A stretch of DNA of 64,000 nt from Malachius bipustulatus. Its lineage: Eukaryota; Arthropoda; Insecta; Coleoptera; Melyridae. The notes under the pieces were generated by a model. It ran no database searches, had not been told where the DNA came from, and saw nothing but the letters and a program-made list of their open reading frames with translations. The position numbers and the translations under genes were made by a program. This document shows positions 30,268-40,900 of this stretch, piece by piece (the first letter of the stretch is position 1; each line of letters begins with the position of its first letter). The DNA lies in the NCBI GenBank assembly GCA_910589415.1, contig OU342630.1, positions 19,811,867 to 19,875,866 of the forward strand, written 5' to 3'.

Positions 30268-32040
30268 TATAATATGAGATCACACGTCCAACAAAGTTTC
30301 AAACCATCATCGTTGCAAGATTTAAATGAAATATTAAATGTAGTGGTGAAAGAAATTATCCTTGATATGTGTGCTGTTTCCAAAGTAAGTCAGTGACGAA
30401 TATTTTTTAATATCATTGCTATGTTTTGCAAAAATGAAGTTTATGGGTAATTTGCCTTGTTTTTTGTGTTTTCGGTTATCTATTAATGTTTTTCTATAAC
30501 CATTTTTTATTGACATTTGTTTGTTAATAGAAATTTCTCTGTTAAAATTATATGATCACATTGGTATCGTTACAGCTCTATATTGTATCATTATTCATTA
30601 AGTAATTATAATATAATTACTTCAGCATATTATTCTGAAAGTTTGTGTAACATTTGATGATGATGTGATTCAAATGGCACGAAATTAGGTCTCATTGATT
30701 TGTATTCCTTCCTGCATCCACTAAAATTAATTTTCGAAATTTCTATTTCTGCTTTTGAGCAGGAAGTATAGTTACAGGTTTTCGGCACCCCCTTGGGTTC
30801 CATCATATCACCCATAGTCTCTGCCTTCGATGACCTGCTGAATGATGTGCCAAAATGAAAATAAGAATTTAGATTCAGTAAGTATAACAGGTATGTCGCG
30901 ATATATGATTATGTGCCCAGGAGAAATATTGATAACAATTTCAACATAAAAGTCATTACAAACAATAAACAAAGTCTCAAATTAAAAGTCTCTTATAAAA
31001 GCTTTAATAGCATGCAAGAGATTACAGATAAGTTTATTCAGAAAACAATACTTTCTATACTTTATTTTTTATTTAGATGGACTTGTCAAACAGCTGTCAA
31101 GTTGGTACCCTGTGCAATCTTTAAACAGTAATTTTGATATTGTCAGATGGTAGCCTGTTTTCTCGACCTTGACAAAAAAATTTACGTTGTGACTAGAGTC
31201 ACAGCAACACTCTCCAATTCGGGTATAGGCTATGGCGTCACCTGCAAAACATGTTTCCTCGTTGCACTGTTATAAAACGCAAATTAGAAAATTCTAACTC
31301 TATTTTCTTTGAAAATAGTCCTTTTTAGTATAGTTAATCATTTTTTGAGGATCAATTTAACTGTTGTTTGACATGACTATATCTAATGACGTTTTGCGAA
31401 AATTAGGTTTGGTCCCTGAGTTCAGTACTCTAGTCACAGCGAAGCGCCAAAGAACTGAAAAGTTGAAGTTGTCAAGTTGACAAACAAAATTATTAAATTC
31501 AAATTTATTTTGTTAATGCTGACGCAGGTAAATTTATTTCAACAGAAAGGAAAGAATGATTATCAAATGCTGTGAACAATAATAATAATTGAAAGATTTA
31601 TATCCAAATCAAACAAAAATGCAGTTTATTCAGATTCCTTGAGAAATTCTTTAAAAAATTATTGAATAATGTAATGTAAGTACCTCTATTTGTCAATAAT
31701 AGATCTTCTATTTTCAACATTTTTACATAAAACTAAGAAGGAATCGGTCTAATCCTACATATATAAGATTTATAAGAGTAAATAGCTAGGTACTTACATT
31801 TACAAATGTCTCTAAGATTTCAATTTACGCCTAAAAATGGCGTTTATAGTTTTTCGGATTTTAAATTTTGAAATAAAATGACATCTCAACTAATCGACAT
31901 ACCTAACCTAAATTAATTTAGTAACCATTCTAGTGACTATTTTAGTAACAACTATCACCATAACCAACCTAATCAGTCTTGTTGCCAATCGTTCCCCTAG
32001 AATTTTGACTTGGTGGAATCCATCTAATTAAAAAATAAGG
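30268..32040. other. Intergenic, no gene recognised
   Basis: A plus-strand frame around 30270-30384 ends at a good donor (AAA/GTAAGT) and could be a host exon, but no homology is recognised. Palindrome-like GTGACTAGAGTCAC (31187) and CTCTAGTCAC (31427) might be remnants of a MITE. Confidence 0.35.
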
Positions 32041-32059
32041 TATATATATATATATATAT
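32041..32059. repeat. (TA)n microsatellite at LINE 3' end
   Basis: Nineteen bases of alternating T and A lie directly at the 3' boundary of the minus-strand LINE, which is probably how it arose. Confidence 0.8.
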
Positions 32060-32277
32060 TTCGTATGAATTATTACATTTTAAATTAGAAGGATGATGTG
32101 GATATGATTTATAAGTATTTTGTAATTTTTTTACAAGTATTGTAGAATTTTCATCATTGTGGGGGGTAGAACGGTTTGTAGAATATAAGGATGAGTTGTT
32201 GATATCATGGTGAAGCATTCGCTTTTCCAGCCAGTCTAGGGAAAAACCCCATAAAAAACCTAGACACACCATTCAGT

Positions 32278-35200
32278 TCATATTGGTTTTAGACTTTGTA
32301 ACCAATTTATTGCATCTGGAGTAAGGCGGTGGATGTCATTGAAACCGCCAAGAAATTTAGTTTCTGGACACTCTTCTACAATATGAGTAATTGTTTCCTC
32401 AACTTCGCCACAAGTGAGACAATTTGGACTTGGAACTGCCATCCATTTGAATAACATTGAGTTACAGCGTCCATGGCCAGTTCTTAAACGATTCAGTTTA
32501 CTCCAGAGCTTTCTCGGTAGGTCGAATCCGGGAACTTCCTTTGTTGGATCTTGGATAAGGTGATGATTAAAAACATTCTGAACGCTCCATTCAGACTTCC
32601 AAGAATCCAGTGGGGAAAAGATCTCATGATTTTGTTGCCAAAATGGATTTCGAGATTTCAGTCTTGTTGTAGGAGGATTCTGAAGATCATGCCAGATTGG
32701 AAATTCCGGTGTGCATTTGTCGAATTCTCGCTTAGCCGCTATTTGTCTTCTGATTTTTGGTGGTGTAATGTTTGAAATTACCGGCAGCCAAGGTGTTGGA
32801 GTTGACTTAATACAACCAGTAATAACTCGCATGCTGGTGGTGTTCAATTCAGAATCAATTTTATGGACATGAGCGCTATTCATCCAGATTGGGCAACAAT
32901 ATTCGGCCGTAGAATACACAAGTGAGATGCTTGCAACTCTTAATGTGTCTGCATGAGCTCCCCAATCCGAACCGGCAAGTTTATGTAAAAGGTTGTTTCT
33001 TGTTTTAAGTTTCTTACGCAATTTCTCAATATGCGGCTTGTAGGTTAATGAAGTATCAAAAGTTACTCCAAGGTATAATACTGGATTGAAATTGTGTTTC
33101 AAGATTACATTGTCCATCGAGACTTGTAATTTTCGATGTTTTTCGTGGTTGTTCAGGTGGAAACAAGATACTTCGGTTTTGTTGGGATTGGGGCAAAGAC
33201 GCCATTTCTTGAAGTAGTCTACCATTATTTGGATGTCTTCATTTAGTACATTTTCGATTTCTTCAAAACGTTTATGTTGATAAGAAAGAGCCAAATCATC
33301 AGCGTATATGAATTTTCTGCAGGTAGTCTCTGGTAAGTCACTGGTATATAAGTTGAACAATAATGGTGCTAGTACTGATCCTTGAGGAAGTCCATTATTC
33401 AGGTATTTGACTTTGCTGCTTTTTTCATTAATGAAAACTCGAAGTTTTCGGTTTGATAGCATATTATCAATTAAGGTGACACCTCTTCTGCAGTTAATGG
33501 TTTTGTATAATTTGTGAAGAAGGCCATCTTTCCAAACAGTATCATATGCGGATGTTAGATCAATTAAGGCAATTCCTGTTTTCAGCTGTTTTTGAAAACC
33601 TGTTTCGATGTGAGTAGTGAGTGATAATACTTGATCACAACAGTTTCTGTTTGGACGAAAACCAGCTTGTTCTTGGGGAAGCATATCATTTATCAAAGGA
33701 GAAATTCTGTTGTAAATCATCCTCTCCATCACCTTATAACATACACTTAGCAATGATATAGGCCTATAATTACTTGGATCATCTGCTATTCTCCCTGGTT
33801 TCAAGATTGCAATAACCTTTGACTGTTTAAACTCGGCAGGTAATTTCCCCGAAAGTAATATGTCATTGAAGAAGGACAGTAACCAATTTGTTGCAAAATT
33901 TCCCAGGTGTTTCAAAAATTCTGGGTAAATTCCATCAAAGCCAGCAGCTTTTCTGATTTTAGTTAACTTGATGACTGCTTTCAATTCTTCCAATGTGAAA
34001 GGTTGTCCTATTTCGTCGGAAATCTCTGTTTGCTTCTTTTGTTTTTGTATAGTTCTTTTCATTTTATTGACTTGATGTTTGTCAATGTTTATCATGTTCG
34101 ACACTTTGACTAAGCGAGAAGCTATCGCATTTGGAGATATTTTCGATTGGATTTTCTCTCGTTGATTGGCTGTTTCTAGTTTTCGCAGTAAAGACCAACT
34201 ACTATGACTTGAATGAGTAAAATTCATACTCTCCATTAACGTATTCCACTTATTTTTCCTTGCACTGTTTAAAGATTTTAATATCAAGTTTGCATTATCA
34301 TGAGATGGATTGTTTGAATATTGTTGAAACAAATCTTTGGTTTCTTGAGACCAGCCTGGGATGTAATTTTTGCGAAAACCCCTTGGAATTGTGTTCTTGG
34401 CTGATCCTTTTAAAACACCAACAAACTTGTCGTAATTTGATGAAACTGGTGGAATCCAACGAAGAGTACTGTCCACTGATTTACTGAATTTCGTCCAGTT
34501 GGCTTTTTGAAAATTCCACCTTGGTTTTGGTATTGATGATACAATGGGAATTTGAACACCAATGTTTAGGATACTCGGTCGATGTTGACTATGTGGAAAA
34601 CTTTTCAGCACTTTTCTGGAAGTCTGTAATGGTCTATAATCGTTATCCATGGAGACGATGCATAGGTCTGGATTGTAGTCTCTATTCCATCTAGCCGAGT
34701 GAAAAGTTTTGTTGTCTTTGGCATCAAAAACGAGATGTAAATTGTTTATCTCTATCCATTCCTGTAGTGAAATTCCATTCTGGTCTGAACTGTCATATAA
34801 CCATTGAACATGATGACAGTTGAAGTCACCAATGTATATTGCAGGATGAGGAGATGCAGTGTCGAAATCATGGGGACATTGAACATTCGGAGGTTTATAA
34901 ACATTGACTATATGCACGTCTGAAACTTTAATTGTGACTAGATAGATGTCTGAAATACTTTGTGCATAGATCTTCTCAAAATTGGTTATTGAATCTTTCA
35001 CATATGTGGCTATACCATGAACACCACTGCACAGAAAGTCTACTAAATGATATCCATCAATCGAACCTCTTGTGCGTAACTGTTCTTCGGTAGCAGTATG
35101 CGTCTCTTGAAGGGCAATAATGTCAATTTCGCCATCAATGCAAATCTTCGATAGATAATCGGATTTATCTTTACTTATTCCTTCGATGTTTAGTTGGCAA

Positions 35201-35367
35201 ATTTTTAAAGATGGGCCAAGAGTCAAAATCGGGGATCTGAAACAGAATGCTGACCGGGAGGTATCCGTAACGGATGCAGTCCGGTCTTCTAAGTAACGCC
35301 TGTTATGGTTCGCATTGAATTGTGAACCATGATGGTCCCTTGTAACAGGGCCGACGTTATTCATCAA
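32278..35367 (-). CDS. Endonuclease/reverse transcriptase polyprotein of the non-LTR retrotransposon
   Basis: 1029 residues, no stops or frameshifts. Residues about 53-265 form an APE-type endonuclease: LNIEGI, then the metal-binding Glu in ALQETH (E88), GDFNCHH (D181) and SQHRPS (H262). Residues about 455-730 are the reverse transcriptase: KAAGFDGIYPEFL, YRPISLLS, QAGFRPNR, LIDLTSAYDTV (D603), NGLPQGSVLAPLL and YADD at 688-691, followed by the thumb YLGVTFD. The carboxy end has CLTCGEVEETITHIVEEC (about 991-1008), a CxxC...H...C knuckle. The protein should nick DNA and copy its own RNA at the site. All visible catalytic residues are present. The start ATG is doubled (MM) and is the first in the frame. 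No separate ORF1 was found upstream. Confidence 0.88.
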   Translation of the reverse strand: MMNNVGPVTRDHHGSQFNANHNRRYLEDRTASVTDTSRSAFCFRSPILTLGPSLKICQLNIEGISKDKSDYLSKICIDGEIDIIALQETHTATEEQLRTRGSIDGYHLVDFLCSGVHGIATYVKDSITNFEKIYAQSISDIYLVTIKVSDVHIVNVYKPPNVQCPHDFDTASPHPAIYIGDFNCHHVQWLYDSSDQNGISLQEWIEINNLHLVFDAKDNKTFHSARWNRDYNPDLCIVSMDNDYRPLQTSRKVLKSFPHSQHRPSILNIGVQIPIVSSIPKPRWNFQKANWTKFSKSVDSTLRWIPPVSSNYDKFVGVLKGSAKNTIPRGFRKNYIPGWSQETKDLFQQYSNNPSHDNANLILKSLNSARKNKWNTLMESMNFTHSSHSSWSLLRKLETANQREKIQSKISPNAIASRLVKVSNMINIDKHQVNKMKRTIQKQKKQTEISDEIGQPFTLEELKAVIKLTKIRKAAGFDGIYPEFLKHLGNFATNWLLSFFNDILLSGKLPAEFKQSKVIAILKPGRIADDPSNYRPISLLSVCYKVMERMIYNRISPLINDMLPQEQAGFRPNRNCCDQVLSLTTHIETGFQKQLKTGIALIDLTSAYDTVWKDGLLHKLYKTINCRRGVTLIDNMLSNRKLRVFINEKSSKVKYLNNGLPQGSVLAPLLFNLYTSDLPETTCRKFIYADDLALSYQHKRFEEIENVLNEDIQIMVDYFKKWRLCPNPNKTEVSCFHLNNHEKHRKLQVSMDNVILKHNFNPVLYLGVTFDTSLTYKPHIEKLRKKLKTRNNLLHKLAGSDWGAHADTLRVASISLVYSTAEYCCPIWMNSAHVHKIDSELNTTSMRVITGCIKSTPTPWLPVISNITPPKIRRQIAAKREFDKCTPEFPIWHDLQNPPTTRLKSRNPFWQQNHEIFSPLDSWKSEWSVQNVFNHHLIQDPTKEVPGFDLPRKLWSKLNRLRTGHGRCNSMLFKWMAVPSPNCLTCGEVEETITHIVEECPETKFLGGFNDIHRLTPDAINWLQSLKPI

Positions 35368-35480
35368 TTTATTTGGCTAAGTTCTCACCACAATTTCGAA
35401 AAATTGTAGAGAAAACTTAAACCAAAACTACATGTCAAACTGACATTTAATTTATATAGTATTTATTAAAGAATTAGACC

Positions 35481-36560
35481 TTTGATAATGACACTTCAGT
35501 TTCAAATTATCAAGGCAGCTAATTTTGACAAATTGACAAGTAGATGATTATAAACTACAACCATATAGAATAGCGATATTAAAAAGAAATTGCAGTCTCG
35601 ATTCTCCTACGTAAAAATTCAATGCAATGTTGCAATACTTTAAAAAGAAATTATTGCGATATTTTGTACACGAATGAAGAGAGAACTTTTTTGTTTTTTC
35701 TTTTTAGAGTCGCACAACAACCGTAGTGTACCGTAGTGTGTTATTGTTTTTTTACACGAAATTTTTAACACTCTGTATATTTCTCCAAAATCTGGAATTT
35801 TTGATTTTAAAAATGCACCTGTAGCGTCGTCTCTCAAGATTAGTGAACGAAATTTTGCACTTATGTAAAACTTTGGAACTACGTTATGTTTTCGTTGTAA
35901 AAATTTCCAACAGTCGCGTTACTTCTTCAGGGTGTCCTTCAAAATTCAAAAAATTCTGTTCTTGTGGTATCATTTCAAGTCGCAGTTTTAAATCTAGGGG
36001 GGGTGAAATTATTGTGAGAGTAATATATCTACAAGGACTGGTCTGGTATTGCATTTGAGTGAGCAAAATCGATCAAGCCGTTTCAAACTGGCGGCCTTTT
36101 TAATTTTGGGAAAAATGAATATTTTTGAAGCCCTGTATGAGCAAGATATAAACAAAAAACTTTTGAGTCAAATTAACAAGATTGGAAGAAAATTATTTGA
36201 TATTTAAATTTATGCAATAAAATTTGCATTATTTCTATCAGTAAGCCAATGGCGTGGGTAGGAAAAGGGTAAAAACTTCTATAACCGTTTATGAGCACAT
36301 TTTTTGAGTAATTGAACTGAAATTTTTACAGTAGAGAACTATGCTAATAACCTTTTACCATCAAAAGTTTCAAGAAGCAAACAAGAAAAATGGGGGAGAT
36401 ATTCGATTTTTCTTACATGATGTTTATTTCCCTAAAATTTCAAATTTTCGATTTTCAAAACTCCGCCGTATCTTTTTTTCAGAATTTGAATATAGTATAA
36501 AAAGTGTATTTTTTAAACAAAACTAGCCAATGGCGTGCTTATTTACCCATATAAAAGGGC
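35481..36560. repeat. Unclassified dispersed repeat, uninterrupted copy
   Basis: From about 36060 to 36450 the text matches 39680-40830: GCAAGATA, AAGATTGGAAGAAAATTATT, TATAACCGTTTATGA, TTTTTACAGTAGA, GAGATATTC. This copy reads straight through AGCCCTGTATGAGCAAG, where the other carries a foldback. Coding capacity is not evident; the class is unknown. A stray CACTCTGTA terminus lies at about 35771. Confidence 0.55.
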
Positions 36561-37708
36561 CAAATTGTTGAATTTTGCCAAAAGTTTTTCTTTTTTTAAA
36601 TTTTCAGAGTTCATCTTATGTCACGTTTTCAAACGAAATGAAATGAAGTTTTCACAATAAACCACTACGCTAATATAACCTGACCATGGAAAATTTCCGA
36701 AAGCCATTTTAAAAAACAGCGAAAATATTCATAATTGAATCGCATAAAAATACATTAATTATGCAGTTGATGATAATTATGCCCTAGAAGGTTTTCTAAT
36801 TTTGAAAGTATATTTTATATTTAATTTAATTTTTAAATACAATTTTCAAGAAATTACTTGTTTGTTTTGAAATCCGAATTAAAATTATTAATAATTAGTA
36901 GAAATCTTGAATAATGAAACAAAGTTTTTATGGCAGTAATTACACTTTTTGATGCGGGATAGTCTTTGCATTGTTTCAAATCGTACAAAGTTCCATCAAC
37001 CGTTAAACTAAAAAAGTGAAATAAAATCTTCTAGCTGAAAGCGGTAATTTCTAGTTTCTAAAAGCAGAGTTCTGTACACAAACGGAATTGCGAGTATAAA
37101 GGAGCGAAAAAGTGTAAAAGCCTGTAAAGAAGTTTTTCTTGTAAAGTTTTATAGAGGGCATAAATTTGATCAGCATTATTAGCATACGTTTATGAACTTT
37201 ACAATCCGTAAACGAGTTCGCGAGTTCTCAAGGGTAACTCTGCTTTCCAGAATTGCCCGGCATTGTGTGAATGCAAAGCAGTTTATCCTTCTGATGCTAT
37301 TCTTTATGAACTAGGAACTTTTCGTAGTTAACACTGCTAAAGACGTTAGTATAATGAGGAGGATTCTACATCTACATAATATAGGGGAGCTAACTCATTC
37401 TCTTTATTTCTGTATAAAAGCAAACAATAGCGTTATAAATATTTTAAATCTAGAAAACGCTACACAGCTATTGCATTTATTACCGACTATCAATAATTAA
37501 AAAAGCTGTATTTTAAAATATAATGGGCGAGATTTCTATTTAATTTAATACTTGCGCTAACTAATTTGATTCTAATTTCATTGTTGCGAGATTCGAAATC
37601 AATTTATGTCACATGACACTATGAGTGAAGTTATATTTATACTTTGGGAAAATTGGCGAAAAAGGCAACTTTTTACTGAAATTTTTTGAGGATGTTAGGA
37701 ACAACATA
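36561..37708. other. AT-rich stretch without a recognised feature
   Basis: Nothing beyond simple AT-rich sequence was identified on either strand. Confidence 0.35.
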
Positions 37709-38659
37709 CAGGCTGGTCCAGCGAAAACGTACCGGGCCTAATAACTTGAAAACTGAAGATGTACGCGAAAAACGCCGAAACAGGTCAATTTTGTTAGCGA
37801 GGGGGACATATTTTCGTGACAAATTTAACTACCCAAGTTCATCCCCTTGGCAGGGGTAGCTACCCCTTTGCTTATCATCATAGGGAACAGATGTCGGGTG
37901 ATACATCATTTGAAAGCCACTCGAATTCTCTTTACAACGATATCCAAAATTTTGGGTTTCGCTCACATACAGGGTGGCCCCACGAAAACGCAACTGGCCT
38001 TAATAACTTGGAAACTGAAGATGTACGCGAAAAACGCCGAAACAGGTAGATTTTTTTTATCAAAGTAGGCATATTTTCGTGACAAATTTAACAACCCAAA
38101 TTCACCCCCTTGGCAGGGGTAGCTACCCCTTTGCTTATCATAATAGGGAACAGCTATTGAGTGATACATCATTTGAAAACTACTTGAATTCTCTTTACAA
38201 CGATATCTAACATTTTGGGTTTCACTTACATACAAGGTGGCCCAAAAAAAAGTTTTCGTTGGGCCAGCCTGTATGTAAGCGAAACCACTCGCATACATCA
38301 TTCGAAAGTTACTTGAATTCTCTTAACGATATCCAACATTTTGAATTTCACTTACATACAGGGTGGCCCAAAAAAAATGTTTTCGTTGGGCCAGCCTGTA
38401 TGTAAGCGAAACCCAAAATGTTGGATATCGCTGTAAAGAGAATTCGAGTGGCTTTCAAATGATGTATCATACGATATCGGTTCCCTATGATGATAAGCAA
38501 AGGGGTAGCTACGTCTGCCAAGGGGGTGAACTTGGGTAGTTAAATTTGTCACGAAAATATGTCCCCCTCGATAACAAAATCGACCTGTTTCGGCGTTTTT
38601 CGCGTACATCTTCAGTTTTCAAGTTATTAGGCCCGGTACGTTTTCGCTGGGCCACCCTG
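37709..38659. mobile_element. Foldback with tandemly repeated arms and 39-40-bp mini-palindromes
   Basis: The left side has two direct copies of one arm: 37709-37977 (CAGGCTGGTCCAGCGAAAAC...) and 37980-38230 (CAGGGTGGCCCCACGAAAAC...). Both contain GATGTACGCGAAAAACGCCG and GGCAGGGGTAGCTACCCCTT. The right side, 38401-38659, is the inverted arm. Between them are two tiny inverted-repeat units, 38233-38271 and 38359-38398, of the form CAGGGTGGCCCAA...TTGGGCCAGCCTG, flanked by CTTACA-TA and TA-TGTAAG, plus a partial inverted arm. The design resembles foldback elements whose ends are built of repeated modules. No protein is encoded. Confidence 0.75.
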
Positions 38660-39400
38660 TATAAAAAATTATCAACCGTACATCCATAGCTTAGCTATTT
38701 ATTTAAGTAATTAATAGTTGAATATCCAAATTGTTTATTGAACATCTCAAAAATAAATTTTTTAAGAAGAAACTAATTGACATTCGAAAGAATACACAAT
38801 TCTATATAAAAAGTGTAGGTATTTGTCATGTCAACTAAACTGGCCATGACGTCACGAATGGCATCATCTTTGTGCCAACCTTATTTACACAAAGCACGTA
38901 CAACTTTGAAGATTTGATGATTATGTTTTGAGTTGGTAAGTCTGAACCATATTGTTGGATTTATTCTAATACAAGTAACTGTCAAATTATCACTTTCAAC
39001 ACAATTTATGAATGTCCCTCACAAGGAAATTTCTCGTCTTATTCCGAAAATTTCGATCTGAGTGGGCTAACGATATTTGTTATTTGTGTTAAGGTATCTT
39101 CCACTTGTTGAAGATGAATAATTAAAAAATTGTGTTTTGATTAGTGTATTACCTGACCTAATTGTTAAACTCAGTAATTCATCGTGTGTTGAACGATGGC
39201 AACCTTGCAATTTTATTATATGACGTCCATGACCACTTTAGTTGAAAGGACTCATATGCAGGATGAGTCAGCTTTTTGTAGCAGGACTTCAGCAGTTTAT
39301 AAAAGACCTGTTTTAGGAAATAAAAGTTCCCATAAACATATAATGTCCGGAAAAGCTTACAAAAAAGATACAGGGTGTTGAAAAAGAAAATTTTAGTTCT
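38660..39400. other. Intergenic, no gene recognised
   Basis: No feature beyond short chance frames was identified. An isolated CAGGGTGTTG at about 39370 looks like a solo terminus. Confidence 0.35.
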
Positions 39401-40900
39401 CACCGCATAACTTGGGCATTTCTCAATATTTTCATAATGTAACCGAGAGGTTATTTATTATAATTGAAAGCACACGAAAGGAAAAAAAAGACAGAGAAAA
39501 AATTCATCAGTGGCGTCGATGCAGAGTATATGACGCCTTTTTTGCTCAACAACTTCTACGCCCATGTACCTACAAGACCTTACTTCTTATCAATCAGCAT
39601 TGGATTCCCTGGAGATTTCTTACAAAAAAAGGTACCTATGAATATTCTAAATTTCCGTTAGTTTTGAGGTAAATTGAGTCAACTCGGCAAAGCCATTCCA
39701 AACGGCGATTATTTTAACTTTGGAAAAAATTAAAATTATTTGAACCCCTATACAGGGTGTTTTGTAATTGGATGTAAATATTTGAGGGGGTGATTTTTGG
39801 GTCCATTTTAAGAAGAAAGCTTCATAAGAACGTATTATGTCCTAAAAGTCTTAACTTTTGAGATACAGGCTGGTAAAGTTTATTTAAAATAAATCATTTT
39901 TTCGTAATATCTGTAATACCGCTCTGGATATTTTAATGAAATTTCGTATTACGCATCAAGGGGCAGTTTTTTGTGTACCACGTTTCGTCGTTTCGTTTTG
40001 TTTCCACTAGTGACGATGGTGCACGATCGTGCAGAATTTTACCTGCTTTTGGCAGACATTGATGGTACACCACTGATTTGTGTTCAAATAAAAATAATTT
40101 TTGGAATCGCCATTCATTTCCAAGCAACTTTGATCACATGTTTCTTTTTTCAGTACGATGCACGGTTTTCGTCTAAAAAATAAAATCTGTTTCTCTACAT
40201 GGTCACAAGATTGTCGTTAAAATGACAATAAAAAAATATAAAAATATGCAGGTAAAATTCTGCACGATCGTCACTAGTGGAAATAAAACGAAATGTGGTA
40301 TAATATGAAAAAATGCCTCTTGATGAGTAATACCTGTATATAAAATTTCATTAAAATATCCAGAGCGGTATTATAGATATTAAGAAAAAAGGATTTATTT
40401 TAATAAAACTTTACCATCCTGTATCTCAATAGTTAAGACTTTTAGGACATACGTTCTTATGAAGTTTTCTTCTTAAAATGGATCCAAAAATCACCCCCTT
40501 AAATATTGACATTCAATTACAAAACACCCAGTATAAGCAAGATAGAAAAAAAGTTTTCAATCAAATTAATAAGATTGGAAGAAAATTATTTGAAATTTGA
40601 GTTAATGCGATAAAATTTGCATTATTTCTATTAATAAGCAAGTGGCGTGGGCGTGGGTAGAAAAAGGTGAAAATGGCTAAATTTCTATAACCGTTTATGA
40701 ACATATTTTTCAAGGAATTTAACTGAAATTTTTACAGTAGACAACTATAATACTAATAACCCTTAACTCTGAAACATTTCAAGAAGCAAATAAGAAAAAT
40801 GGCGGAGATATTCTAATATTTTAACATGATGTTTATTCCTCTAAAATTTCAAATTTTCGGTTTTCAAAACTCCCCTTTCAATTTTTTCAAAATAATTATT
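39401..40900. repeat. Second copy of the dispersed repeat, interrupted by a foldback
   Basis: Flanks 39680-39750 and 40534-40830 correspond to 36070-36130 and 36131-36450 of the uninterrupted copy. The split falls at a TA, inside CCC-T-TA-GCAAG text, where the foldback of 39753-40531 sits. Confidence 0.55.
39753..40531. mobile_element. Two-level foldback, family with CAGGGTGTTTTGTAATTG ends (copy B)
   Basis: Nearly the same sequence and length (779 bp against 771) as copy A at 29497, including the inner element that starts after TTTTGAGATA. TA flanks both sides. The termini are slightly mutated (CAGGCTGG at the inner left, CACCCAG at the outer right). Inserted in a dispersed repeat that also exists uninterrupted at 36130. 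Confidence 0.78.

Larger units (their letters stand above)
32041..35480 (-). mobile_element. Non-LTR retrotransposon, near full length, single long ORF
   Basis: The element runs on the minus strand. It ends in a (TA)n microsatellite at 32041-32059, as seen at the 3' ends of several LINE clades, after a 3' UTR of about 220 bp. The 5' end is uncertain, somewhere near 35400-35480. It holds one uninterrupted ORF with endonuclease and RT. Text such as FIYADDLALSYQ, PNPNKTEVSCFHL and WGAHADTLR places it among jockey/CR1/L2/Daphne-like LINEs; the exact clade is not settled here. Confidence 0.8.

Noticed and set aside
32551..32775. Plus-strand frame opposite the LINE polyprotein
   Set aside because: A shadow of the minus-strand retroelement ORF.
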